A DNA stretch of 28,285 nucleotides, from the IMG/VR virus record IMGVR_UViG_3300033064_001296, positions 1 through 28,285 of that record. The stretch is one strand, 5' to 3'. Positions 1 through 6,122 of this stretch are shown here, one piece after another; the stretch's first letter is position 1, and each line of letters starts with the position of its first letter. Under the pieces are notes generated by a model. The model had not been told where the DNA came from. It saw only the letters and a list, made by a program, of their open reading frames with translations, and searched no databases. The position numbers and the translations under genes are program-made. The stretch is from a virus.

Positions 1-2
1 AA

Positions 3-62
3 GCCTACCTGAAGGCCATAGCCCCAGCAGAGAAAGCCTACCTGAAGGCCATAGCCCCAGCA
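3..62 (+). repeat. 33-bp direct repeat (two copies, second partial)
   Basis: Bases 3-29 are repeated exactly at 36-62, a period of 33 bp, which keeps the reading frame and encodes an 11-residue unit. Bases 1-2 fit the end of a further upstream copy, so the array probably continues beyond the window edge. Confidence 0.85.
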
Positions 63-95
63 CTCTGGCAGGTCATAAAAGAATATAATCTATAG
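3..95 (+). CDS. C-terminal end of a tandem-repeat helical protein (partial)
   Basis: The frame starting at base 3 is open from the window edge to a TAG at 93-95, giving 30 residues. It reads as an 11-residue repeat, AYLKAIAPAEK, present once fully and once almost fully, followed by a unique tail ALWQVIKEYNL. The repeat is rich in Ala, Lys and Tyr and should be helical. The start lies upstream of the window. The stop overlaps the SD of the next gene, as expected for an operon. The same style of repeat occurs in the gene at 2707. Function unknown; the frame choice rests on the in-frame repeat and the SD overlap. Confidence 0.6.
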   Translation, partial: AYLKAIAPAEKAYLKAIAPALWQVIKEYNL

Positions 96-104
96 GAGGA
101 AACT

Positions 105-719
105 ATGAAAGTAACAGCAGAAACCGTGATCCAGGAACTAGAACAGAAGGACAAGGCTATCTTTGGCTGGGCAGCCACATTAGAAGTCAAAGATATAGTC
201 TCGCAAAAGAATGCTGAGAACCTGCTGGCCGATGCGAAGTTCGCTCAGAAGAGAGCTACTGAATCCTTAAAGTTTATCACGGACCCGATAAGGGAATCCG
301 AGAAGCGAGTCCGTGACTTATTCCGGCCTTATCTTGACAAACTAGACCTCTGTATTAGCCGAATAAATACCCTGCTGGGTGATTATCACAGGGAACAAGA
401 AAGGATAGCCAGGGAAGAGCAACTATACCTAGCTGCTGAAACTACTGCTAAATTTGCTGAGGCAGAGGAATCAGGTGAGATTGTTGAGTTGCCTACCATG
501 GCAATTCAAACACCGGCTAAAACATCAAGGGCGGAAATTGCTACAACAAGCTATGTTGAAAATGTCGACATTGTAATCGTGACCCCCGATTTAGTACCTC
601 GTGATCTTTGCGAGCCCTCGATGACCAAGATTCGAGCTAGGATAAAGTCTGGCATCAAGGTCATACCTGGTGTTTTAATAACACCTAAGTATGATGTAAG
701 GACTAGGAGATTACAGTAA
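105..719 (+). CDS. Phage coiled-coil protein, function unknown
   Basis: 204 residues with a perfect AGGAGG at 94-99 five bases before the ATG. Residues about 30-120 are charged and helical (KFAQKRATESLKFITDPI, then YHREQERIAREEQ), suggesting a coiled coil; there is a short acidic linker; the C-terminal part ends in a conserved-looking module with VPRDLCEPSMTKIRARIKSG and then IKVIPGV. From memory, this N-terminal coiled coil plus a P-x-x-IR-x-x-IKSG-IPGV ending recurs in phage proteins placed near recombination or ssDNA-binding genes, but I cannot name a proven activity. Its position upstream of a NinB-like gene fits an early or middle DNA-metabolism module. No catalytic motif seen. Confidence 0.85.
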   Translation: MKVTAETVIQELEQKDKAIFGWAATLEVKDIVSQKNAENLLADAKFAQKRATESLKFITDPIRESEKRVRDLFRPYLDKLDLCISRINTLLGDYHREQERIAREEQLYLAAETTAKFAEAEESGEIVELPTMAIQTPAKTSRAEIATTSYVENVDIVIVTPDLVPRDLCEPSMTKIRARIKSGIKVIPGVLITPKYDVRTRRLQ

Positions 720-799
720 TGAGTTACCTTTTAGAAATCTTGAAACTCCACAGAGGAAGAGGGCGGTCGCTAAGTCCTTTGATAGTGGCGGCCAATTAA
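719..799 (+). CDS. Possible 26-residue small protein
   Basis: An ATG at 719 overlaps the preceding TAA in a TAATG junction, and AGGAGA at 705-710 lies about eight bases upstream, both typical of the translational coupling used throughout this window. The product is basic, with RGRGR in the middle, and ends at a TAA at 797-799. It resembles nothing I recognise. It fills most of an otherwise empty 127-base gap before the next gene. It could be a chance ORF. Confidence 0.35.
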   Translation: MSYLLEILKLHRGRGRSLSPLIVAAN

Positions 800-846
800 C
801 GATGTTTTGATGAAAGCCAAGCAGGGCAACAAGGAGGACAAAACGA

Positions 847-1158
847 ATGAGTATTATACCACCAAAGGGAAGCATCCCTGGCAGTGTCAGGAATAACGGG
901 AATGGTAGAGCTGCAATCGGTAGAGTAGCAAGCAAACCAGGTTTCCGTGTTGAGAATTACCAGAACAAACCAAAGACCCACTATAGCAATATGAAAACTG
1001 GGGCTTTGGACAAGATGCTAGCTGATGCCATACTTCTGCATGACCAAGTGCAAGAGCTTATTAAGGTAGACCCCAGCAACGAGAACTTGGACAGGTTTGG
1101 TAAGTTGGCTGAATTAGTGAATCAACTCAGGCTTCAAATAGCAGGGAGAAAGATATAG
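847..1158 (+). CDS. Hypothetical phage protein
   Basis: 103 residues with AAGGAGGA at 831-838 ahead of the ATG. The N-terminal 45 residues are rich in Gly, Asn and Pro and likely flexible (IPPKGSIPGSVRNNGNGR); the C-terminal half is predicted helical (MLADAILLHDQVQELI, then LDRFGKLAELVNQLRLQIAG). No known motif. An overlapping 28-codon ORF in another frame (810-896) competes for the first 50 bases, but the SD favours this start. Function unknown. Confidence 0.75.
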   Translation: MSIIPPKGSIPGSVRNNGNGRAAIGRVASKPGFRVENYQNKPKTHYSNMKTGALDKMLADAILLHDQVQELIKVDPSNENLDRFGKLAELVNQLRLQIAGRKI

Positions 1159-1186
1159 CCAAGCATGGTTAAGAAAGGAGAGAGAA

Positions 1187-1432
1187 ATGAAGACAACAGC
1201 AAGTTGCCCAAAGTGCAACAAGGAGATTGGTCACCTTATCCGTTATCATGGGGTGACAGAGGTAGTATCACTGAGATATATCAAGGGAGACGACTATGTA
1301 CTCGGTGATAATCTTATCTATGGTGAGCCTGAGCCTGACAGCGACTCAGCTTATTTTAAGTGTCCCCTATGTGATAGTGGGGTATGCCACTCTGCTGAGT
1401 ATGCGTTAGAGTTTCTAAAGGGGGAGAGATGA
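1187..1432 (+). CDS. Small zinc-ribbon protein
   Basis: 81 residues with an AAGGAGAGA SD just upstream. Two Cys pairs, CPKC at residues 8-11 and CPLC near residue 59, plus a later Cys-His, make a four-Cys zinc ribbon spanning most of the protein. An acidic loop (EPEPDSDSAY) lies between the pairs. The stop overlaps the next ATG in an ATGA junction, so the pair is probably translationally coupled. Zinc ribbons of this size in phages may bind nucleic acid or host proteins, but nothing here decides the role. Confidence 0.8.
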   Translation: MKTTASCPKCNKEIGHLIRYHGVTEVVSLRYIKGDDYVLGDNLIYGEPEPDSDSAYFKCPLCDSGVCHSAEYALEFLKGER

Positions 1433-1629
1433 AAAATCCAGTACTTAAAGGAACCGTCATTATCAAACTCAACGCAGAGGAAGTACAGGCCCGGCGTGAT
1501 GCGGGGGCAGAGGACACAGCGATTATACATGAGGTTCTTGAAAACATCTTCTGGCCTAGATTTATAGAGGGCGTTACCTACAGGGACTGTGAAATCAAAG
1601 AATCCGAGGAAGAGGCGTTACCATTTTGA
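1429..1629 (+). CDS. Hypothetical small acidic protein
   Basis: 66 residues starting in an ATGA overlap with the zinc-ribbon gene, with GGGGGAGAG directly upstream. It begins with a beta-like stretch (GTVIIKLNAEEVQ), continues with a short helix, and ends in a strongly acidic tail (KESEEEALPF). No family recognised. The TTTTGA at its end also carries the TTG start of the next ORF. Confidence 0.7.
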   Translation: MKNPVLKGTVIIKLNAEEVQARRDAGAEDTAIIHEVLENIFWPRFIEGVTYRDCEIKESEEEALPF

Positions 1630-1787
1630 ACAACCCACAGCTCAAATCGAGAAAGACGCTTATGCAATATTGCCCAGGCTGCCTTAGAATAAGAATGGCA
1701 ACCAGGTCTCATTATGTAGACGAAGATAAACACATGATTGAGACAGTCTGTGCTTGTGGTAAGCTAATCAAAAGAGAGGAGTTTTAA
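1626..1787 (+). CDS. Small zinc-ribbon protein with TTG start
   Basis: 53 codons from a TTG at 1626 that overlaps the TGA of the previous gene; GAGGAAGAGG at about 1606-1615 can serve as SD. The product carries CPGC (residues 17-20) and CACG (about residues 44-47), a compact four-Cys zinc ribbon, and ends KLIKREEF at a TAA three bases before the next ATG. An internal ATG at 1662 would give a 41-residue form starting MQYCPGC but lacks a good SD. The Cys spacing and the tight packing support coding; the exact start is uncertain. Confidence 0.65.
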   Translation: MNNPQLKSRKTLMQYCPGCLRIRMATRSHYVDEDKHMIETVCACGKLIKREEF

Positions 1788-1789
1788 TT

Positions 1790-2047
1790 ATGGCAACTCA
1801 CACTAAGAATCCATTGATCTGCGTACATCCAGACACCAAGAAACGCCTTGACGAGCTGGGCCAAAAGGGACAGAGCTATAACGACATCATAGTTGGTCTA
1901 TTAGGCCCCGAGAAAGAGGTCAGGGGAGAGTTCAACCCCGAAAAGAAAATATGCCATGGGACCCCGATGCGGAAAATAGAGCTCAGAGCAGGGAAGTTCG
2001 CGTATAGGTGTGATAAATGCTCGACCTTAATGGTGAAAGATGGATAA
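1790..2047 (+). CDS. RHH-like small protein with C-terminal zinc motif
   Basis: 85 residues. The first 40 (PLICVHPDTKKRLDELGQKG, then SYNDIIVGLLG) follow the pattern of ribbon-helix-helix-like domains: a short strand, a helix with RLDEL, a turn at GQSY and a second helix. The C-terminal half has CH at 55-56 and CDKC at 74-77, a likely zinc knuckle. RHH proteins bind DNA as dimers, so a small regulator is possible, but the domain call is from the pattern only. SD is AGAGGAG six bases upstream. Its 3' end overlaps the next gene by eight bases. Confidence 0.75.
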   Translation: MATHTKNPLICVHPDTKKRLDELGQKGQSYNDIIVGLLGPEKEVRGEFNPEKKICHGTPMRKIELRAGKFAYRCDKCSTLMVKDG

Positions 2048-2294
2048 TCATTCTGAGGTTAAGGTGCGTTGTGAGCACTGTTATAATGGTATATGGGAAA
2101 CAGAATGTTGCAATGGTGCCGATGGCTGTAGTTGCCGAGGAGAACGTGTGGATATGGGGCAATGCAATGTATGTGGGGGGACAGGCTGGAGAAGCCCGTC
2201 TGCTGTTCGCAATGCCAATCGCCGTCTCATTACGGGTTGTTTTATAGGAACTACCCTGCATGGTCGGACAGGTTTTTGGCAAGGTTATTCATAG
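2040..2294 (+). CDS. DnaJ-type zinc-finger-like small protein
   Basis: 84 residues, of which the first 50 hold CEHCYNG (11-17), CC at 23-24, CSC at 30-32 and CNVCGGTG (42-49). The C-x-x-C-x-G-x-G pattern is that of the DnaJ Cys-rich repeat, here in a stand-alone protein with no J domain. Such domains can bind unfolded protein or act as adaptors; which applies is unknown. The ATG overlaps the previous gene and GGTGAAAGATGG gives only a weak SD. The C-terminal 35 residues look irregular and overlap nothing, so the true end of the conserved part is near residue 50. Confidence 0.7.
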   Translation: MDNHSEVKVRCEHCYNGIWETECCNGADGCSCRGERVDMGQCNVCGGTGWRSPSAVRNANRRLITGCFIGTTLHGRTGFWQGYS

Positions 2295-2308
2295 ATGGTA
2301 ATGGAGCT

Positions 2309-2695
2309 ATGAAACCAGTATTTCGCGGGGTTATAAAGCAAGGTCGAATTAAACTAGACACTCCCGACAAGTATCTGGTTTACCTTTCAGGGCTAGAAGG
2401 CAAGCGGATTGAGCTTATACTCCAGAAGGAAAGAAACGCTAGGACATTGAGCCAGAACGCCTATTACTGGGGAGTGATTATAGAGATTCTAGGAAACCAC
2501 TTTGGCTACGAACCTGACGAAATGCACGAAGCCTTGAAATTCAAGTTCCTCAAGAAACATGAGGACATCCTGGTAACGGTAGGCAGTACGGCTAAATTGA
2601 GCACAATTGAGTTTGGCGAATACCTGGACAGGGTTATGGAATGGGCAGCTAAAGACTATGGAATCTATATCCCCCAGGCCGGGGAATATTTATAA
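2309..2695 (+). CDS. ninB: NinB-like recombination protein
   Basis: 128 residues from the ATG at 2309. The central motif LSQNAYYWGVIIEILGNHFG followed by EPDEMHEALKFKFL, then the segment STAKLSTIEFGEYLDRVMEW and IYIPQAGEYL, match the NinB family as I know it: ssDNA-binding proteins that replace RecFOR in phage recombination. Length is slightly below lambda NinB. The frame is open upstream to 2132, but that extension is Cys-rich shadow of the previous gene; starting at 2309 puts the protein 14 bases past that gene's stop. The SD is poor (TGGAG close to the ATG), so a TTG a few codons upstream cannot be excluded. It belongs to the early DNA module. Confidence 0.8.
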   Translation: MKPVFRGVIKQGRIKLDTPDKYLVYLSGLEGKRIELILQKERNARTLSQNAYYWGVIIEILGNHFGYEPDEMHEALKFKFLKKHEDILVTVGSTAKLSTIEFGEYLDRVMEWAAKDYGIYIPQAGEYL

Positions 2696-2706
2696 GGAGG
2701 AGAGAA

Positions 2707-3120
2707 ATGACTACTAAATCAGGATTTGCTTTCCACTGTCACCATGAAACATTGGTAGAGTGGACGTATGACTACAACGATAGGGTAGAGTACATTAAGT
2801 CTGAAAAGTCAGAAGAAGAGATTGAGCTAAGACTCAGGTTATTCCAGATGATACCCGAAGATAGAATACCCACAGGCTTACGCAATGCACTGGAAGTCTA
2901 TAAAAAGGCACAGAAAGTCTACGAAAATGTACTGGATAGCTGTGACAAGGCACAGAAAGTCTATGACAAGGCACAGAAAGTCTATGGCAAGGCAGGGAAA
3001 GTCTATGACAAGGCATGGATGGCTTACAAAGACCACTTCATTACCCTTCACACTGAACTGTGCCCTGACTGTCCTTGGGACGGCTGGACTATATTCCCAA
3101 ATAGGAGGATACTATGTTAA
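2707..3120 (+). CDS. Tandem 7-residue repeat protein
   Basis: 137 residues with a perfect AAGGAGGAG SD. After an N-terminal domain of about 60 residues, residues 66-108 consist of KAQKVYD-type heptads (KAQKVYENVLDSCD, KAQKVYD, KAQKVYG, KAGKVYD, KAWMAYK), which should form a long helix. The C-terminal segment ELCPDCPWDGWTIFP closes the protein and has a CPDC pair. From memory, long KAY/A-rich repeats followed by a CPDCPW-like end recur in environmental phage proteins without known function. The last bases overlap the next ATG. Compare the partial repeat protein at 3-95. Confidence 0.85.
   Translation: MTTKSGFAFHCHHETLVEWTYDYNDRVEYIKSEKSEEEIELRLRLFQMIPEDRIPTGLRNALEVYKKAQKVYENVLDSCDKAQKVYDKAQKVYGKAGKVYDKAWMAYKDHFITLHTELCPDCPWDGWTIFPNRRILC
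2905..3030 (+). repeat. 21-bp tandem repeat array inside the 2707 gene
   Basis: Units of 21 bp start at 2947, 2968, 2989 and 3010, with a first related copy at 2905 separated by a degenerate insert. The first two full units are identical (aaggcacagaaagtctatga plus c); the later ones differ by a few bases. The period is a multiple of three, so copy-number change keeps the frame. Confidence 0.9.
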
Positions 3121-3299
3121 AAGCTCAAATCAAAGAAATACTAGCCCGTGAGTTTAGTGACACATTCCGCATTGAGAAGTTGGCCAGTGACCTTGAAAAG
3201 TTGTTTATAGACGAGCTTGGCGATTGCTTAGTAAGTATACTGCTAAAACTACAGGAGGATACCGAGGATGAACAAGGATCAGTTAAGCCTAGCGGGTAA
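3114..3299 (+). CDS. Hypothetical small helical protein
   Basis: 61 residues. AGGAGG at 3102-3107 precedes the ATG, which overlaps the stop of the repeat protein. The product is mostly helical and charged (KAQIKEILAREFSDTFRIEK, then ASDLEKLFIDELGDCL). It overlaps the downstream regulator gene by 32 bases and contains that gene's SD. No family recognised. It may bind a partner through its amphipathic helices; no direct evidence. Confidence 0.7.
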   Translation: MLKAQIKEILAREFSDTFRIEKLASDLEKLFIDELGDCLVSILLKLQEDTEDEQGSVKPSG

Positions 3300-3882
3300 A
3301 ATGGGCGGTTCTGCCATTAAGCACCGGTGGACCGAAGCGGAGAGGGAAATAGTACGCTGCGACTATTCCCTAACCAATATTTCTGCTCAGGATATAGCTG
3401 AAAGGCTTGGCGTTACGCTCTGGGCGGTGAAAGGGCAAGTACATTTCTTGGGGCTTTGTAAACTAAGGTCTGGCAGGAAGGCATGGGATGATAAACAAGA
3501 TGATATACTACGGGAATTATTACCTCGATATACACCAAATGGTGTTGCTGAGCGAATGGGGCGGTCTGTCAATTCCATAATTGTCAGATCAAAGCGGCTC
3601 GGGTTATCTAGGCGATCACGCGATGATTGGTATACCAAGCGGGAGGTTATGGAGATTTTTGGTGTAGATCACAAACGGGTACAGTCCTTTATTGATTCAG
3701 GGGCCCTTAAAGCCTCATATCATAATGGAAATAAACCACAGCAAAGAGGTATGTCCATGTGGCATATAGAACGGAGCGACATCTACCGCTTCCTAAGACA
3801 CTATCCCGAGGAACTGAACGGCCGTAATGTGGACCTCATCCAGATAGTTGAGATTCTTGCAGGCTTAGATTTTTCGAGGTAA
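3268..3882 (+). CDS. Multi-HTH DNA-binding protein, probable late-gene regulator
   Basis: 204 residues; AGGAGG at 3252-3257 is about ten bases before the ATG. Residues 21-63 (WTEAEREIVRCDYSL, then DIAERLGVTLWAVKG) and 73-115 (WDDKQDDILRELLP, then GVAERMGRSVNSIIVRSKRL) are two copies of a SANT/Myb-like or GcrA-like helix-turn-helix. Residues 121-170 (WYTKREVMEIFGVDHKRVQS) look like a third, MerR/excisionase-type winged helix. The gene sits directly before the promoter of the terminase operon, where siphophages often place their late activator, so a role there is a reasonable inference. It could also be a TerS-like or DNA-looping protein. Confidence 0.8.
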   Translation: MNKDQLSLAGKMGGSAIKHRWTEAEREIVRCDYSLTNISAQDIAERLGVTLWAVKGQVHFLGLCKLRSGRKAWDDKQDDILRELLPRYTPNGVAERMGRSVNSIIVRSKRLGLSRRSRDDWYTKREVMEIFGVDHKRVQSFIDSGALKASYHNGNKPQQRGMSMWHIERSDIYRFLRHYPEELNGRNVDLIQIVEILAGLDFSR

Positions 3883-3909
3883 CGGACAAATTTAAAAGTA
3901 TGGTATAAT
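3883..3909 (+). promoter_or_regulatory. Extended -10 promoter of the late (terminase) operon
   Basis: TGGTATAAT at 3901-3909 is a perfect sigma70-type extended -10 (TG, one base, TATAAT). A weak -35 candidate, CGGACA at 3883-3888, is 15 bases upstream. The distance from the -10 to the TerS ATG at 3916 is six bases, so initiation would fall at or next to the start codon. No SD precedes that ATG. Confidence 0.7.
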
Positions 3910-3915
3910 TAAGCA

Positions 3916-4491
3916 ATGGCAAGTCCTCTCACGCCAAAGCAGGAAACCTTCTGCCTCAAGTGGATAGAATCAGGAAACGCTTCTGAAGCTGTCCTATTGG
4001 CTGGATATAAAACAAAGAATGCCAAGGTAATCGGCGCGCAGAACTTAACGAAGCTTAACATCCAAGCACGTATAGCTGAACTCCGTGAAGAGACCAAAGA
4101 TGCTACTGTAGCCACAGTCATAGAGCGTAAGCAGATCCTAACAGAGATAGCCCGGGCTAACCTGACTGACTTCGTAGATGAGTCCGGCAACATTACACTA
4201 GAAGCGCCACATAAGGCCGCTATTGTTGAACTGGCAGTCGAAGATTGGAAAGGTGGGCAAGATGAACAAGTAATATCCTCTCGGACTAAGAGAATTAAGC
4301 TCCACAACCCGATCCATGCCATAGGTGAGCTCAACAAAATGGATGGAGCTTATGCACCAGAGAAACACGCACATCTTCTTAAAATTGGATTAGGAGATTT
4401 AACAGATGAAGAACTTGTCGCCATCGTCACTAATAGAGATAACGCCAGTGGAGGCAGCAAGCGAATTACTCAAGAGGCGTCAGGCTCGTAG
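3916..4491 (+). CDS. terS: Terminase small subunit
   Basis: 191 residues. The N-terminal part LTPKQETFCLKWIESGNASE followed by AVLLAGYK and IQARIAEL is the classic Terminase_2 (TerS) helix-turn-helix that recognises the packaging site; residues about 65-120 (TVIERKQILTEIARANLTDF) form the oligomerisation region; the tail is variable and ends in SGS. TerS assembles as a ring and hands DNA to TerL. The ATG lacks an SD and lies six bases after an extended -10, so translation is probably leaderless. The 3' 86 bases overlap TerL. The start is fixed by the family N-terminus. Confidence 0.95.
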   Translation: MASPLTPKQETFCLKWIESGNASEAVLLAGYKTKNAKVIGAQNLTKLNIQARIAELREETKDATVATVIERKQILTEIARANLTDFVDESGNITLEAPHKAAIVELAVEDWKGGQDEQVISSRTKRIKLHNPIHAIGELNKMDGAYAPEKHAHLLKIGLGDLTDEELVAIVTNRDNASGGSKRITQEASGS

Positions 4492-5860
4492 GGAGTTAAT
4501 AGCTTTCTGCCATTATACGTTTCCCGCCTACATGGAGTCTTCGCATCTCCTGGCTCTGTCTGAAGCATTAGAGGCTGTTGAAAGAGGAGAGATCAGGCGC
4601 CTAATTGTTCTTATGCCACCGCGCCACGGTAAAAGTGAGCTGATATCACTAAGGTTTCCTTGTTGGTATCTAGCAAGGCATTCAGAAGACTATATTGTTC
4701 AAGCTGGCTATGCTGAGTCGATCGCACTCACCCACTCACGTAGGGCTAGGGACATATTCTGCTCCGTAGAGATGGTACGGTTGTTTCCCCTAATTCATCA
4801 CCGGCCAGAAAGACCAGGGCAAGAACTGGTTGTTCCCGAAAGGCAGGCAGCGCACGAATGGGGAACTACGCAGGGCGGATCATATTACGCCGTAGGTATT
4901 GGTGGTGGTTTAACTGGCCGTGGGTTTAACTTGGGTATTATCGATGATCCTGTAAAGGATGCTGAAGAGGCTGCTAGTGAAACTATCCGAGAGAGAGTTT
5001 GGGATTGGTACACTACTGTATTTAGGACTCGGGCCCAGCCAGATGCCGCTATAATCATCGTAATGACACGCTGGCATCAGGACGACCTTGTGGGCAAATT
5101 ACTAAAACAGTCAAGGGATGACCCAGCCGCGGATCAATGGGAAGTTTTGCATTTCAAAGCCTTGACTGAAGGCGTGGCGTTATGGCCCGAAAGATACCCG
5201 CTAGCGGCATTGGAGAGCATTAGGGCTTCAGTCGGCGGGAGGGCTTTCACTTCACTCTATCAAGGAGAGCCAACTGTTGCTGAAGGCCAGATAATCAAAA
5301 GGGAATGGTGGCAGTATTATAGGGAAGCCCCAAAACCGAATCGTAAAATCCACAGTTGGGATACAGCCTTCAAGGATAAGAGCAAGAACGATTACTCGGT
5401 CTGCACGATATGGGGCGAGTGCAATAACGGCTTTTACCTCTTGGATGTATGGCGTGGCAGAGTAGAATTCCCGGAGTTGAAAAAGGTAGCCATTTCGTTG
5501 TATGATAGAGACGTGCCCAACGCGGTGCTGGTAGAGGATGCTGCAAGCGGCCAGTCTTTGATTCAGGAGTTGCAGCGTAATACAGCAATGCCAATATTGC
5601 CAGTCAAGGTAGACAGTAATAAGGTAGCCAGGGCAAACGCAATTACTCCACTGATAGAAGCAGGTAAGGTATTCCTGCCCAAGAACGCCCCCTGGTTGTA
5701 TGACTACATCGAGGAATTATCAGGATTCCCTAATGCAGAGCATGATGACCAAGTTGACAGTACGACCCAAGCCTTATCATTTATGAGGGGTGTGGTTGGC
5801 TCCCAGGACAAAATAGTAACCTACGATGCTATGAGCGAGATTGAGGATATAGACCTTTAG
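4406..5860 (+). CDS. terL: Terminase large subunit
   Basis: 484 residues with an ATPase and a nuclease domain. Walker A is PPRHGKSE at 71-78, Walker B is GIIDD at 177-181, and the coupling motif is MTRWHQDD at 220-227. The RNase H-like nuclease shows HSWDT (D319), LVEDAASG (E377) and HDDQVDST (D447/D448). Length and motif order are normal for the phage terminase family with this C-terminal domain. It cuts concatemers and drives DNA through the portal. AGGAG at about 4391-4395 supports the ATG at 4406, so it overlaps TerS by 86 bases; a later Met at residue 43 would drop the conserved ELIAFCHYTFP helix. Confidence 0.97.
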   Translation: MKNLSPSSLIEITPVEAASELLKRRQARRELIAFCHYTFPAYMESSHLLALSEALEAVERGEIRRLIVLMPPRHGKSELISLRFPCWYLARHSEDYIVQAGYAESIALTHSRRARDIFCSVEMVRLFPLIHHRPERPGQELVVPERQAAHEWGTTQGGSYYAVGIGGGLTGRGFNLGIIDDPVKDAEEAASETIRERVWDWYTTVFRTRAQPDAAIIIVMTRWHQDDLVGKLLKQSRDDPAADQWEVLHFKALTEGVALWPERYPLAALESIRASVGGRAFTSLYQGEPTVAEGQIIKREWWQYYREAPKPNRKIHSWDTAFKDKSKNDYSVCTIWGECNNGFYLLDVWRGRVEFPELKKVAISLYDRDVPNAVLVEDAASGQSLIQELQRNTAMPILPVKVDSNKVARANAITPLIEAGKVFLPKNAPWLYDYIEELSGFPNAEHDDQVDSTTQALSFMRGVVGSQDKIVTYDAMSEIEDIDL

Positions 5861-5865
5861 GAGGG

Positions 5866-6120
5866 ATGATGACAGAAGATTTGGTAGAGGATGGATTTGG
5901 TAGTGCTGCAAACGCTGTATGCTCTAAGTGTGGCTGCCGTGCTGTATTTGTAAATCGACCTGGTGATATACGCTGTGGCGTATGCTACGATGGCAACCCT
6001 AAGGAATACTACAATGGCACACAATGCAATGAGTGCGGGATGCGAGCAATTCACGGTAATGGCTGTTTATGTTGTGGCACTAAATATGAAGAAACTGAGT
6101 CGTTATTAAGCGAGGTGTAA
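5866..6120 (+). CDS. Double zinc-ribbon small protein
   Basis: 84 residues between TerL and portal. Cys residues at 19, 22, 24, 37, 40 and at 54, 57, 67, 69, 70 define two consecutive zinc ribbons (CSKC with CGVC; CNEC with CLCC). The SD AGGAGGG overlaps the end of TerL. Two adjacent ATGs (5866 and 5869) are possible starts. The stop is two bases before the portal ATG. No catalytic motif; nucleic-acid or protein binding is likely, but its part in packaging is unknown. Confidence 0.75.
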   Translation: MMTEDLVEDGFGSAANAVCSKCGCRAVFVNRPGDIRCGVCYDGNPKEYYNGTQCNECGMRAIHGNGCLCCGTKYEETESLLSEV

Positions 6121-6122
6121 TC

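Noticed and set aside
84-89. TATAAT before the 105 gene as a promoter
   Set aside because: No extended -10 or -35 partner, and it lies within the coding end of the preceding gene.
711-1547. ORFs on the minus strand in this and other parts of the window
   Set aside because: They lie opposite well-supported + genes, lack SDs and show composition expected of antisense frames.
2017-2247. 76-codon + ORF
   Set aside because: Overlaps the Cys-rich gene at 2040 whose CxxC pattern is coherent; this frame has none and no SD.
2132-2308. N-terminal extension of the NinB-like protein
   Set aside because: It is a shadow of the 2040 gene; the NinB family pattern begins at the ATG 2309.
2905-3030. CRISPR-like array
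   Set aside because: Repeats are contiguous, in frame and without unique spacers; it is a coding minisatellite.
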